A stretch of 64,000 nt of DNA, from contig CM057472.1 of NCBI GenBank assembly GCA_030035585.1, positions 87,727,601 through 87,791,600 on the forward strand. The letters are read 5' to 3'. Positions 47,442 through 60,096 of the stretch are shown here, in pieces. The position numbers and the translations under genes are program-made. The notes under the pieces were generated by a model. That model made no database searches, was not told the origin of the DNA, and saw only the letters and a list, made by a program, of their open reading frames with translations. This DNA is from Dugong dugon (Eukaryota > Chordata > Mammalia > Sirenia > Dugongidae). Position 1 is the stretch's first letter. The number at the start of each line of letters is the position of its first letter.

Positions 47442-48869
47442 GTGTAAATGATCTGCAGGGAAACGAAGACTGTACATTAGTTAGAGGTTATGGGCTGGCA
47501 GGTCTTGTTGTTTTCCGTTCAGGATGTAAACAGTTAAAAGCAGCTTCTGGTAACTGATAGAATTTGCAAAACAATGCTTTGCTGGGGTTCCTAAGTCTCT
47601 CTCTTTCTCTCCCCTCTAAAGGGTTAACATGTTAGCTACGACTCCTTTATCTGCTTCATTTCTAAAAGGATCTGGTTGCTCAGTACCCTCTAATTCTTTC
47701 TGACTGATTCCCATTCTGGTTTCTCATTAACCTGCATCTGATAAGATTCATTGTGATGGAAAAGGAGAGCAAAGTTAATGACTGGAGATCCCAGAAAAGG
47801 CCCTCAGATCCACCAGAACAGTAGAATGCAGTGAACTCAGGCATGGCTAAGATAAGAAAACTCATGAATTCAACTCTTCAGGCTCTTCTTTTGATCCTGA
47901 AGTCCCATCTCACTGATACGGGGCTTGGAGAGTGAATGCATCTGTATTAAGTAGACTGTTGCCTATTTAATTAATGTCCTGGTGCTTGAAATCAAGAGAA
48001 ATGGCAGTCAACAAGGTGCCCTCCCCCAACCTCTTGCTTCAGTCTGCATCCTAGCTGTGACCTTTTGCATCTCTAACTGAAAGGACCAGGACACCCCTCA
48101 GAACTTTGCTAGTACGCTTCTGGTTGTTACTTGGAGTACACTTGCTTTCCCCTAGTCCAAGACAAAGGCCTAGCTAACAGCAATTGTTTTAAAAAATCTA
48201 CAGAGTGGAGGTGATGGGAGGCGTAGCACCATGACACCGATAGCTGTCATTGGTGATTCTGCGCCATGCTGATTCTAGAGTTAAAGGCAGTGCTCTCCAT
48301 TGTCTGAGAAGAAGTAAATGCCCCCTGTTCTGGTACTAAAACAGAAAACAAAAAACTAGAGCTTTGAGCCCAAGAATCTTCCTTGGACTCCAGACAGTCT
48401 TTTTTCTTTTTCTTTTTTTCTTTTTTAAACGTTCTCATTCCCCTTTCCCTTCCTGAGAAACTGGTCGCAGAGTTGATCTGTTAATCCACTGTCACTCCCT
48501 CCCCTTACTAGCGTGCCTTATAGTGAGAGTCACATTAAAGCAGATGGAAGAAACAAATTCTCCAAACAGCTGGCATTTTACCCAGGCTTTTACCCATGCT
48601 TGGTTCCAATCTTTAGAAACTGATTATGTCATAGAGCTACCTAGAATCTTACCCCAGGGCAGCGTAGAGGAGCCTGAGCTCCTTTAGGAGTTGGGGAGAC
48701 TAGGACCACAGCTGCAGTGGGGCTCCCAAAATAGCCTCAAGTTAGAATTGTGTTTCCTATTAGAATTTGTTCTCTTCTTAAATGGAATCTAGTAAGTATT
48801 CCCCACTGACCAGTCCCTTCTCTCAGGCACTGTGAGTTCCCACCCCCTTTCATGCTCTCTTCTATTCAA

Positions 48870-48955
48870 CGGTCATTCAGTTAACATTTATTGAGCACTT
48901 ACTATGTGCCAACCTATGTGCTACCTACTAAGGATACCGAACTAAATGAAACCTT
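48870..48955 (-). repeat. L2/MIR-like fragment
   Basis: 'acatttattgagcacttact' and 'tgtgccaacctatgtgctac' match the common MIR/L2 end. Confidence 0.55.
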
Positions 48956-49586
48956 GGGGTTTTCAGCTAGGGATACATTCAGAAGTATTTTAATAATCTA
49001 TGAAAGATAAGTGCTTCTGTATTTTAAAAAGGGCATATGTAGGTGTTTGGATATCCGGATTAAAAACCCAAATTAATTAATATGAGTACTTCTTGGATGT
49101 CTTTTATAAAATGCAGATTTATAGTCTCCCATATTATTCAAAATATCTTGGGGTATTTTTTCAGCGTCTGCTCTATTTTCATAGTTAAATATCATGTTTA
49201 TCAAAATGCCTAGATAATTTAGTGGTATGGAGCATAGAAATACTAAAATATATTTGTCTACCAACCTCTGGTTTCATAAGGGACTTTTGTATATTTCTTC
49301 CTTCTTTTTTCCTCTGTCTGACCTTTCAGAGCTCCAGTGTACATCTACCTGGAAAATACTTTAATATTTATAAGTTAAAAAGTAGCTTTCTCTAAGGATC
49401 TTAGGTTTAGTATGTACTTTACATTTTAACCTCTGTAAAAGAGCAGACCCTGCTGGCTCTTTAGGCATTTGGGGGTACTAGTTGAGAACACAGAATTCAT
49501 GGAAAACTTAATTAAAAGGGAACACACTATAATATCTTTGAACAAAGAGCTGTTGCTTGGACAGCTTGGGGAGTGGGAATGATATT

Positions 49587-49617
<31 letters not shown>

Positions 49618-49620
49618 AAA

Positions 49621-49772
49621 GTGTTGCTGGCTAGTCAGTTCAGACTCATAGCAACACTATAGGACAGAGCAGAACTGTCCCATAGGGTTTCCAAGGAGCA
49701 CCTGGTAGATTCGAACTGCCAACCTTTTGGTTAGCAGCCATAGCTCTTAACCACTGCACCACCAGGGCTCTG
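49621..49772 (-). mobile_element. tRNA-related SINE, short form
   Basis: A reverse-strand SINE preceded by an A-rich tract (49587-49620) and ending in the head complement 'ccaccagggctct'. Confidence 0.9.
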
Positions 49773-51718
49773 TAAGTCCTATTCATATCATCTTAGCAGA
49801 GGTGGGAATGGTGGTGGTGGTCCCACTTGTGGTGCCCTTCTTGTAAAAAGCTATGTTACACATTCATTGTCACAAAGACCTTCCTTTTAAGTTTCTTCAG
49901 CCATGGGGCTTGTTTTACACTGATGTGTTCAGCCTGCTGCTTTCCAACCGCTTTCTCTCTCCCTTCCTTCTCAGGATTGGGTTTTCTGAATAAGTCATGT
50001 GTTAGTTGACAGATAAAATGATAAGATTTGTATGGCTTTGGCTTTGGTGATGAATTAATTAAATTGGTTTCCTCTTCTCTCTCTCCTCTAGATGCATTGT
50101 TTTTTCTTTTCTAGCATTGGCTGGCAAGTGGTGGGTCTGGGGGTTTCCTTGATCTTGAAAGATCACCATGGGAGATTTATAATACCCCACTGTAAATTTC
50201 TTTAGGACTTTCAACATAGGGGAGGGGGGATTCGGGGATGAGGGTTGCCATATCATAGGGAGAGGAGATGAGATCATTAGGATAATATCTTTGACAGGAC
50301 ACTTCCCAAACTGTCCGATCAATATACTTTGGTAATGAGAACTTTGTTCCTTTAGCTTCAGATTTTGAATCTAGAGGGGATAAAGTATTCCCTTTTGCAT
50401 TTTAAAAAATAAATTTATCAAATCTCCAAAAGCCTGCTTCCCTAGGACCCTGTGTGATTTGGAAGAGCAGCAAATCTTTAAAAATAAACCTTGAACTTAT
50501 TCATACTCCCCCCATCCCACCCAGTGATTGCAAAGATGTACCATTCAGTGAATCTCTGTTGAACTCAGACTTTCACCATGGAAAAATAAAACCTTCGGTG
50601 ACAATGATAGCAATTTACAAAATTTATAAGATGATGTCTCAAGAGGAAAAATTCTATCTGCATAGATGGGAAAAACAACAACAGTAGGTTTAGTTAAAAC
50701 TTGTGTTTGCTTTCCTCTCAGTTTATCTTCTGTGACCGAGTTCCAGACCTTTATGTGTGTGGAGACTAATGCTGTCTGACTACAGCCATGTGCTCTGCAG
50801 ACAGATTCTAACGTCCACACTCTAAGGCTCTCTCCCCTTAGACCTTCAGCCATTCCAAGCCAGTCCCTCCAGCCTTCCCATTGTCTTCCCTCCTGAACTA
50901 GTCTCTCATTCTTTTCCCTAAGACACCCACCACCAATTCTTTTCACATGTCAACCTTTAGTGAAGAAAAACAAGTTAAATACAGCTACCTTTGGTGCATA
51001 GCCAGAAAATTTGTTGTTTAAATGAGGGTTGATTTCATTATTTATTCCTCTGTTGGATTTTTATTTTGTGCAGGCTCATCTTAAAATGTAAATATGAGGT
51101 GCCCTGTCTACTTCATGATGTGGACATGTGGCTTAGATGAGATAAAGTTGAGAAAACGTATCACAAAGGATAAAGCCCTTGTTAAAAATCCCAAACAAGG
51201 TATTAAACTTTTTGGGGGAGGGGAATGAATTTTTTTGTTTGCTTTTTGCATTCAGATACTTCTGGAAAATGATTATGAGAATGTGTGCTAATGAGGATGA
51301 CACATGAATAGTGACAGAGTTTTAATGGGCAGTGAGGTGTTAGGTGAGAACAATCAACAAATTTGGATTTGGAGAAAAGTCTCAATTTTTGTTCTGTACC
51401 AGTTAGGAACTTCGTGAACTTAGACAAGTCACTTATCTTGACTAAGAGTCGATTTATCTTTAAACTGGGAATAGCAATACTACTATTTGCCATAAATTCT
51501 GCACAATATTATATGGGAGATTAAGCAAGTTGTGCTTTGTACATTATTGACAACTTTGTACAGGTTAAATATTTTGTGATAAATATTGTAATGTTGCTGC
51601 TGCTGTCCTCTTTCAATTCCTTGAACAAAGTTGAGCTTCAGTGTAGAATTTTTTGCTGGTTGGTAGATTGAAATTAAAGACTGAATTTTCTAGTTCTCCA
51701 CATTTTCTTACCTGTGAA
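49773..51718. other. Intronic single-copy DNA
   Basis: No repeat or exon recognised. The 133-codon minus frame (50545-50946) has no family resemblance. Confidence 0.45.
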
Positions 51719-51729
51719 TCCAAGGGATT

Positions 51730-52127
51730 GTTGTTGGTAGTTGCCCTCCAGTCAGCTTTGACTCATGGTGACCTTATGTGTAACAGAATGAAACAATGCT
51801 AGGTCTGCACTAGCTCCGTTATCACTGGTATGCTCGAGTCCATTGTTGCGGCTATTGTGTGAATTTTGAGTGCCTTCCAACCTGGGGGCCTCATCTCCAG
51901 CACTCTGTCAGACAGTATTCTGTGGTTATCCATAGATTTTTCATTGGCTAATTTTTGGAAGTAGAATTGCCAGGCCTTTCTTCCGAGTCTATCTTAGTCT
52001 GGAAGATCTGCTAAAACCTGTCCACCATGGATACCCTGCTGGTATCTGAAATACCAGTGCAATAGCTTTCAGCATCATAGCAACATGCAAGCTGCTACAA
52101 CGTGACAAACTGATAGACAGTCGGTGG
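51730..52127 (-). mobile_element. Internally deleted RTE derivative with both ends and TSD
   Basis: About 400 bp. 51730-51870 matches the RTE 3' end. About 51875-52127 matches, in reverse, the RTE 5' end (…tctgaaataccag, tgctgg…cagcatcatagcaacatgc, gacaaactgatagacag). The ORF between is absent. Flanks tccaagggatt (51719-51729) and tccaaggggtt (52128-52138) match at 10 of 11 bases, so it inserted as this short form. Confidence 0.85.
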
Positions 52128-52138
52128 TCCAAGGGGTT

Positions 52139-54334
52139 ACTTCGTTTACATAGTACTTATTTGGGAAAATGTGGAAGAATGAGGTAACCCCTTGGAAATG
52201 TAGAAGAGAAAATCTTAACACGTGTTTCCCTAATTATGATACTTTAAGAAAATAGCGTATGTGGTCAGCTTGTGACATTTGATAACCGTCTCCCTAGGCA
52301 GAAGTACATTTCCAGGCAAATTGTAGCCCCGATTAACCAATTATAGCAAACCATGTAGGAGCTCAGAGATCTGGTGAAGTGAAAGTGGAGAGACCATTTT
52401 GAAAATTCAGAGCTGGATCCTGTTTCTGCAAACATGTCCTGAATTCAGACATTCCCCATATGATGCTCAGTATCTATTGAAAAATAGAATCTTTAGTTTG
52501 TCCTAAAAAGGAACAGATCTTTTTTAAGACAACTATTTTCAGATCTGGAAACGGATACCTTCTTTCCCTGTTGTTTCTCATGCTCTTATCTCCCAGGGCT
52601 CAAAGTTTATAGAGGAGGTGTGAATGCATTATTATCTCAGACCTTTAGAGTTGACTTTGTGGAACTCAGATTTAAAAGCAGAATCCTCATGGACAGGACA
52701 TGGTGCTGAGTCACAGATATTACTCCTAGTTTTCTCCCAGACCAACTCTGTGACTTTGGACTTGACATTATGTTGTTGTTGTTTTTGAATTTATTAATCT
52801 TTAACTTTTAGATATCCTATTGGGACATCTTGCTCTTCTAATCGATCCCCTTTCTTTTCCCCGTAGTTTTTTTGTGTGGCATGTAGGTGTGTATGTGCCT
52901 TAATACTACAGCTGGGGGAATAATGTATTTATTTTGCATTTCTTCCTCATGTGGACAATGAGAGGATCGAGTGGGATGGTCTCTCAAAATGTCTCTCAGC
53001 ACTCCAACCACATAATTCTCATGTCTTTAAAGATACCAGTGTGCACCTTAAACGTGTCTGAGTTCTGCAGGTCTGCCAGTATTTTATAGGTCTGATTTTT
53101 TTACGGTAACAATCATTTATGTCAAAGCCACGAGCTGGGTTTTCTCTTTCCCCCTCCGACAGAAGGAGCATAATGTACCCGAGTGGCACACTGTGATGTG
53201 ATAAAGCCCGCAATCTAACTTCACTGCAGAGTCACGCTGAGACGGGAAGAACTCAGCTTTCGTTTCAACACACCTTATTAATACTAGAAAGGAGCCCTGT
53301 GTTGTGTTTAAAATGCTCTGCTGTGTTTAGACATATCGGGGCAGGGGGCAGAATAGCAACTGAGTTTGTAAAGAGCCGGGGGGTTTATTTCTACTTACAG
53401 TAAGGATTTTAAGAGAGACTTGCTTGGATCAGATCCCAACACATAATGCACGCTTACTGTGTGCCAGGCACTCTTCCCATTGCTTAATGTATTTGATTTC
53501 ATTTAATCCTCATAATTCTTTGAATTTAATAAGGTTAACCCCATTTTACAAATTAAAAACACCGAGACTCAGATTAAGGGGCTTGACCAAACTACTATCG
53601 CGCTAGAGCCAGGATTCAAACCCATTTCTTACTGCAAAACTCAGTCTTTCTACTACACTGCACAGTTTATCCTCCCAAGAAATGGAAAACGAAACCAATA
53701 AACTCTTGTGTCAGGAATAGAATGTGTGCACTATTATTATTTTTTAATTCATGCATTATTAAAGTACATGTATTCTGGTTAATGTGGCTGCCACACCTTT
53801 CCAAAACATCTACAAGTGTATCTGGTTCATGATAAGCATTTGGATGTCATTCTGCTCGAACTGATTTCATCCCAGGGAGATAATAGTTAAAAGGAGAGAC
53901 TGACCAAACATTCCCACCTGATTTGTGTTTTTTGATTGAGTTAGTAAATGAGCAAGGTGCCCCATTATTGATCCTAGGGTTCCAGGGGAGTAGGGATGGT
54001 AGTTTATAAAAGAGCAAAAGGCCTCTTCAGAAGCAGAGAGAGAACTGTAGAGAGAGAGGAGAGCTTGGGGATCATGTGATCTTCTGATTTTCCAGATAGG
54101 TCAAGTGAGGACTTGCCCAAGAGCATCCAGACAATGTTGGAGTCAGCCAGGAGCCCAGGCAATGTGACTCCAAGTCCATGGCCGTTTCTTTCAGCCTATT
54201 GCAGAAAGGTCAGCTTCTCACTCCTTCCAGGCCTTTTCTCCCATTCAAACCCCCACCTCTCTTTTTGCAGAGCAGTCTTCCCTTACCCAGATTAGGTACC
54301 ATAGACATGGATTCTGCCACCGTTGGACTTTTCT
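52139..54334. other. Intronic single-copy DNA
   Basis: An MIR at 53440. The 53020-53280 stretch is complex, with several CpGs, and may be conserved noncoding. Confidence 0.4.
53440..53665 (-). repeat. MIR remnant
   Basis: 'tactgtgtgccaggcactct', 'aatcctcataattctttgaa' and 'ggattcaaacccatttctta' match reverse MIR over its full length. Confidence 0.75.
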
Positions 54335-54539
54335 GTTGTTGTTAGGTGCCACGGAGTTGATTTCAACTTCTAGTGACCCCATGTGACAGAGTAGAACTGC
54401 CCCCATAGGGTTGCCCAAGCTGTAATCTTTACAGGAGCAGATTGCCAGAACTTTCTCCTGTGGAGCTGTTTGGTGGGTTCAAACCACCAATCTTTCGATC
54501 CGCAGCCAAGCTCTTAACTATTGTACCACCAGGGCTCCT
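54335..54539 (-). mobile_element. SINE with (AAC)n tail, long form
   Basis: It starts with the tail complement 'gttgttgttaggtgcc', the exact RTE 3' terminus, then the 'gctgtaatctttacagg' middle and the head complement 'ccaccagggctcc'. Confidence 0.9.
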
Positions 54540-54879
54540 AGTCTTCTGTAAAAAGTATTTTTTCGTGAGCATCTTTTTAATAGGTGCCTGGCCTTGTGCT
54601 AAGAGGTAGGCTTTGTTGGGGTGTGCTGAAGGCATCTTTTGGTGAGGAGAGCTCACTCAGCGTGAGAAAATGCTCAGATTCAGGTTCTGTGTAATGAGGC
54701 ACTTCATGTTGTGGTTGGGTCTCACTCTCCAGGAAGTGGGGGGAAAACGTCTGTGTATTCAACTGTTTCTGCTCACCATCTGAAAATCACCACTGCCGTG
54801 TTGTTCAAAGAAATGTCCCCAGTCCCAGCCCCCACTCCTTGCACTCAATACTCAGCTACTGAGTGGCTATATCAAATAC

Positions 54880-55080
54880 ACCAGCTGCCATTGAGTTGAT
54901 TCCTACTCATGGAAACCCCATTTGTGTCAGAATAGAACTGTGCTCTATAGGGTTTTCAGTGGCTGATTTTTCGGAAGTAGATTGCCAGGCCTTTCTTCTG
55001 CCAGACTCTGTGTAGACTTAAACCTCCAACCATTAGGTTAGCAGCCTAGCATGCTAAACATTGCACCACCTGAGTACTCC
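54880..55080 (-). mobile_element. tRNA-related SINE, long form
   Basis: A reverse-strand SINE with 'gattgccaggcctttcttc' in the middle. Diverged head at 55060-55080. Confidence 0.87.
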
Positions 55081-55468
55081 ATAACATAAACCTCCAGGAA
55101 CCAGCACGCCACATCTTCTGGGATACTGTCTTCATCCTCCTTTTTTTATTGTTTTGAAATATTTCTCTCACCCTCCACATTAATAACATAATCGTGTATA
55201 CTCCCGAGTGACTTTTCCTCAAACTATGAATTTCAACTATTTCCGAGGCAGTCTTTCAGAATTTGAATATAATTACACACTTTGGGTGCAGATTGTGGTT
55301 TTTGCTACATAAGAAACTAATGGAAATGATCCGCCTGTTCCTGTAGTTTACAGATTATGTGCTTTAGCGCTGGAGGTATAGATTTAGGCCGCTTTTCTGT
55401 GTGGCACATTAAAATGAAAATGAACTCGGGGTGAGCCTCCACAGTTGCTAGGCAGTAGAGCAGATTGA
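55081..55468. other. Intronic single-copy DNA
   Basis: Nothing recognised. Confidence 0.45.
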
Positions 55469-56335
55469 TGCTGTTGTTGCTGTTGTTAGGTTCTGTTGAG
55501 TTGGATAGCGACCCCACGTACCACAGAACGAAACACTGCCCAGTCCTGCATCCTCACAATCGTTGCTGTGCTTGAGCTCATTGTTGCAGCCACTTTGTCA
55601 ATTTCATCTCGTTTAGGGTCTTCCTCTTTTTCGCTGACCGTCTACTTTACCCAGCATGATGTCCTTCTCCAGGGACTGATCACTCCTGATAATATGTCCA
55701 AAGTATGTGAGATGTAGTCTCGCCATCCTTGCTTCTAAGGAGCATTCTGGCTGTATTTCTTCCAAGACAGACTTGTTTGTTCTTTTGCCAGTCCACGGTA
55801 TATTTAATATTTTTTGCCAACACCATGATTCAAGGCATCAATTCTTCTTCAGTCTTCCTTATTCATTATCCAGCTTTTGCGTGCATATGAGGTGATTGAA
55901 AATACCATGGCTTAGGTCAGGTGCACCTTAATCCTCAAGGTGACATCTTTGCTTTTCAATCCTTTAAAAAGAAATCTTTTGCTGCAGAATTGCTCAATAC
56001 AAAACATCATTTGGTTTCTTGACTGCTGCTTCCGTGGGCATTGATTGTGGATCCAATTAAAATGGAATCCTTGACAGTTTCAATCTTTTCTCCATTTATC
56101 ATAATGTTGCTTATTGGTCCAGCTGTGAGGAGTTTGTTTTCTTTATGGTGAGGTGCAATCCCTACTGAAGGCTGTAGACTTTGATCTTCACCAGTAAGTA
56201 CTTCAAATCCTCTTCACTTTCAGCAAGTACGGTTGTGTTATCTGCATATCACAGGTTGTTAATGGGTCTCTCAATCCTGTTGCTGTGTACTTCTTTATAT
56301 ACTCCAGCTTCTCAGATTATTTGAGCAGGTTGATA
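55469..56335 (-). mobile_element. RTE LINE, 3' part of ORF2 (decayed)
   Basis: About 865 bp, minus strand, from the 'ttgttgctgttgttagg' terminus through the RT C-terminal region. In the polymerase box the second Asp reads Asn (YADN), with an upstream stop. Confidence 0.92.
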
Positions 56336-56901
56336 GAGCACAGTATTAAACTGAACCAGCACCGGCAATTTTACTTAACGTCTATTTGCTTTGCACCGTT
56401 TGTCATTTTGGTGTTCTCATAGAAGGGGAAAGGGGAGGAGGCAGGCAGGGTTTGGCTGTCTGCAGAGATGCAAACAGGGAAGAAGAACTAATCAGCCCAA
56501 TGGCCATAGTGACATGAGTATTTTTTTATCATTTGGAATAGCTGCACTAAGGAACCGCCGAGAGCTCTTTTTATGAGGAGGATGGGGGGCTTGTGGAGGT
56601 GCATAGTAGGGGCTGACATTTTATGGGACAGAAACTTGGACAGAGGCTTATCTTCAGAACAGATGCAATGACTGGAGAAGAGGAACTAGCTTCCCCTGGC
56701 TGGGCCTGCCTCATTGGCCCCAGTCTAAAGGCCATCACCCTGGTTGAAAATATTAAATGGGCATCCACAGCCTGTTTAATTCCTGGCCTCAAATCCCAGA
56801 CTTACAGTGAGCAAAGAATGACAGACAGCAGAGGCTTCCGGGCTTCTTTATATTTGCTGACTAATAGAGTAGCTCCAATTGCTTTGAAGCCCTGGTTTTA
56901 A
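56336..56901. other. Intronic single-copy DNA
   Basis: Nothing coding. The overlapping frames at 56571-56901 lie on both strands and look random. Confidence 0.45.
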
Positions 56902-56918
56902 TAGAAGTCTAAAGACCC

Positions 56919-57082
56919 AAAAACCAAACCTGTCGCTGTCGAGTGGATTCTGACTCATAGTGACCCTATAGGACAGAGTAGAACTGCCCCATAGAGTTTC
57001 CAAGGAGCACCTGGTGGATTCGAACTGCAGACCTTTTGGATAGCAGCTGTAGCACTTAACCACTATGCCACCAGGGTTTCCA
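56919..57082 (-). mobile_element. tRNA-related SINE, short form, with TSD
   Basis: A reverse-strand SINE between tagaagtctaaagaccc (56902-56918) and taaaagtctgaaggccc (57084-57100), 14 of 17 matching. Confidence 0.92.
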
Positions 57083-57100
57083 GTAAAAGTCTGAAGGCCC

Positions 57101-58176
57101 TTATAAAAAACAATTAGACCACAGATAAAACAGACAGACTCTTTTGAACTTTTGGGGTCAATTTTTGCAGCTTTCCAATAATTTTAAAAGTTTGAAAAGG
57201 TGATTAAAAGGTTAAATCCCAGCTGTTGGGAGACTCTGGCCTCCTGAATAAACTGGGTGGAAGGAGGGATCTGTGGTTTGGAGGGACAAAATTCCAGAGT
57301 GTTTTTCTCAGGCAGAATACTTGATCATCTTTAAAAGGGTCTTTTATGTTTTACCTAGAGCCAGGAATGTGAGAAATTTTCTAAACTTAATAGCTAACGG
57401 TTAGTAAGCCCAATTCTGTGCCAGATACCGGACCAAATGTTTCTGCTTAGATAAGCTAAGGTAGGTACTATGATTATCACGAATTTATAGGAAAATAAAT
57501 TGGACCTTAGAGAGTTAATCAATTCACTCAAGTTCTTCCGGCTACTAAGCACATAACCCCTTGCATCTATTGAACTTTAGGGCACGTAATCTGTGCAAAT
57601 GTAGACCTGTTCCCTGGTATTATGAGCAACTGAGCAGAGCATACCCCTATATTCTAAAGCCCTCTTATATTGTAGGAAATTCTTTGTGCTCGTTGAAACA
57701 GCCTTTGGAAACTCAGACCAGTTGCAGAGTCAGCTGGCAGGAAATGGCTACATATTCAACCAAGGATCCAAGTGTGAGGACAAGTGTATTGACAAGGGGA
57801 CCCAATGGTGATGTACTGTCCTCATATTTCATTCACCGTAAGAAACTCATTTATCATGGAACTTAGTATCCAGTAGTTACTATAGGCTTTCTCTCCAATA
57901 TATAGTTTTAGGCAAACTTTCCTGGTTTTAGGTCTTTCATCTGCAAAATAAATAAGTTGCAATTAACCATCTTGAAGTGGGCTTCCAGCTCTGTTTTGCA
58001 AGTTCAGTATTCACTTTCTATCAGCTCTGATGGGCAAAATTCTGATAATTTCTAAAATACCTCCTCACTCTTATTCGATCACCTTTGAATCTACTTTTAT
58101 TCTTGGCCCTTCATATATAGGACAGCAATTCATTAATTATGAGGGTAAAAGTAACGAAAATGAGTATTTCAACAGT
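57101..58176. other. Intronic single-copy DNA
   Basis: An MIR at 57395. The 101-codon frame at 57561-57866 has no known domain. Confidence 0.45.
57395..57560 (-). repeat. MIR remnant
   Basis: 'ttctgtgccagataccggac' through 'tcactcaagttcttccggct' match reverse MIR. Confidence 0.55.
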
Positions 58177-58383
58177 GGCAATGGTGGTACAACAGTTAAG
58201 TGCCTGGCTATTAACTGAAAGGTTGGTGGTTCCAACCCACCCAGCCACTCTGCAGGAGAAAGACCTAGTGATCTGCTCCTGTAAAGATTACAGCCTAGAA
58301 AACCTTATGGGGCAATCCTACTCTGTCACATGGGGTTGCTATGATTCAGAATCAACTTGTTGGCACCTAACAACAACAACAAT
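58177..58383 (+). mobile_element. SINE with (AAC)n tail, long form
   Basis: The head (ggcaatggtggtacaacag) is followed by 'tgtaaagattacagcctag' in the middle, ending in 'ggcacctaacaacaacaac', the RTE-type terminus. Confidence 0.9.
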
Positions 58384-58851
58384 GGTTTCTCGATTTGGGC
58401 AAGTATGTATGTGTGCATGCACATATAGGTGAAAATGTAAGCCAGAAAAAAATAATGCAGAATAAAGATCTTGACAACAATCTAATCGTCAGCCTTGCCT
58501 GTAAGTATCAGACATGAGGACTAAGCCTGCTGTGCCTTAGGGATGTAATGATGTTTCAGTACCTACTTCTTAATGCTCTGTTGTCTTTTATCAGCACATT
58601 GTTGTCACCGGCTTGTGTCAACATGTCAATAATAATCCAGGAGGGGGAGAGCTTTTATGTGAGCTAGAAATGTCAACCTGGAGCCCTGGCCCTCTGTAAC
58701 CACTTCTCTTTGAGATGCTCCTTCTTTCTTCCTTTTTTTCATGCCAGGAGGCCAATTTGTGTGTATGTATTTGTACCTCCGTGATTTATCAGTTCTTAAG
58801 GAGCTACTAGACTAGCTAGCATATAAAAACTCCTTTCAGACAGTTCTGGGA

Positions 58852-59030
58852 TTGTTATTTTTCTTAGCTGCTGTCAAGTTGGCCCCAACTCATGGTGACC
58901 CTATGAACAATGGAATGTCATGCTGCCCAGTCCCAGGCCATCCCTGTGATCATTTGTGGATAGGATCATTTTAATCTATAGGATTTTCATTGGATGATTT
59001 TCAGAAGTAGATTGCCAAGCATTTCTTCCT
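58852..59030 (-). mobile_element. Old RTE-related fragment
   Basis: A weak match to an RTE 3' end (agctgctgtcaagttggcc, tgctgcccagtcccaggcc) is followed by the 5'-type segment 'gattttcattggatgatttt'. It may be another short RTE derivative. The right limit is unclear. Confidence 0.5.
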
Positions 59031-59174
59031 AATTACTCTTTGTATTTCTGCCTAGCGTAACTCAAAAATGTTAATTCAGAAGCAGACCCACGACCTAAAC
59101 ACCTTCATGCCCTAGGGTGATGACTCTAAAGGACAGAATTGATAAAAGGCTTTTATTGGACTCTAAAGCTACTT

Positions 59175-59360
59175 TGAATTTGTGGAATCACCAAATGTTA
59201 GACTTGGAAGAGACCTTTAGAGAACTTTTTCAGTTACATCATTTTTCAGTTGAAGAAACTAACAGCCCAGGAGTTTGCAAATTGTCCCCAAATCACTTTT
59301 CAAATTAGGGAGAAGTTGAGGCTAGAGCCCAAGTTTCTAGATGGTGTGTTTAGTCCACTT
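59175..59360 (-). repeat. MIR-superfamily remnant
   Basis: 'caccaaatgttagacttgga', 'cagttgaagaaactaacagc' and 'gctagagcccaagtttctag' resemble an old MIR-type SINE. Confidence 0.5.
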
Positions 59361-60096
59361 TCTGCTGCACCACAATGTTAGTGCTTCGGCAGTACAGGTG
59401 TCACCTGCTTTGCTGGGACTTGGAGACTGGGATTTTCTTCTGGTGCAACTCGAGTGACAAATCAGCACAGCAAGGAGCAGAGAACGCATGATAGCTAAGA
59501 TACGCCAAACACTCACATCATTCCCCTTAATTGCCATCACAGAGCACAGCACTCTCTCCTTCCCAGGCACGCCACAGCCTCACGGGGTCCCCACTTTCTC
59601 TATGCCCCAGCAGCCTAGAAGGGAAATGCAGTGTGCTGCAGTTCAGTCAAACCATTTGATGAGAGCTTTCAAGCCTAATTACGTGGAAGGTTTCATCCAG
59701 TGAAAGGAAAGAGGAAAGAGAAAGGGAGAAATTAAATTGAAGCGTAAATCAGTCAAGGGCTTAGATCCTGTGCTTTCTTTCTTTTTAATCAAGAGTAAAA
59801 TGAGAGGAGAGCTTTAAGGATCATCACAAGACACCATTAACTACCCAAGGAGCTCTTGACTGGAGATGGTTTGTCATGAAAAAAAAGTGTACCATCTTTC
59901 CAAAAAAGGAAGTATTTGAAGGTTGTGCTTTGATTTAAGAGGGTGATACTGCAGGTCAGGACATCTTGTTTTTCTATGTCTAGTTCAGCTTTCATTTCCC
60001 TAAATCCTTGCACACATGAAGAACTGAATAAATAAACTAAACAAGTGGAATGGTAAATATGTAGCGTGTACCTGGTATAATTATATGCTCTATTGT
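59361..60096. other. Intronic single-copy DNA
   Basis: Nothing recognised. 58384-58851 is similar. Confidence 0.45.

Larger units (their letters stand above)
45912..49586 (+). other. Start of NRXN3 beta intron 1
   Basis: Almost free of recent insertions for 3.7 kb, unlike most of the window. Contains an octamer (46615), the TAATTA cluster (47392), an A run (about 47238-47257) and an L2/MIR scrap (48870). No exon recognised. Confidence 0.5.
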
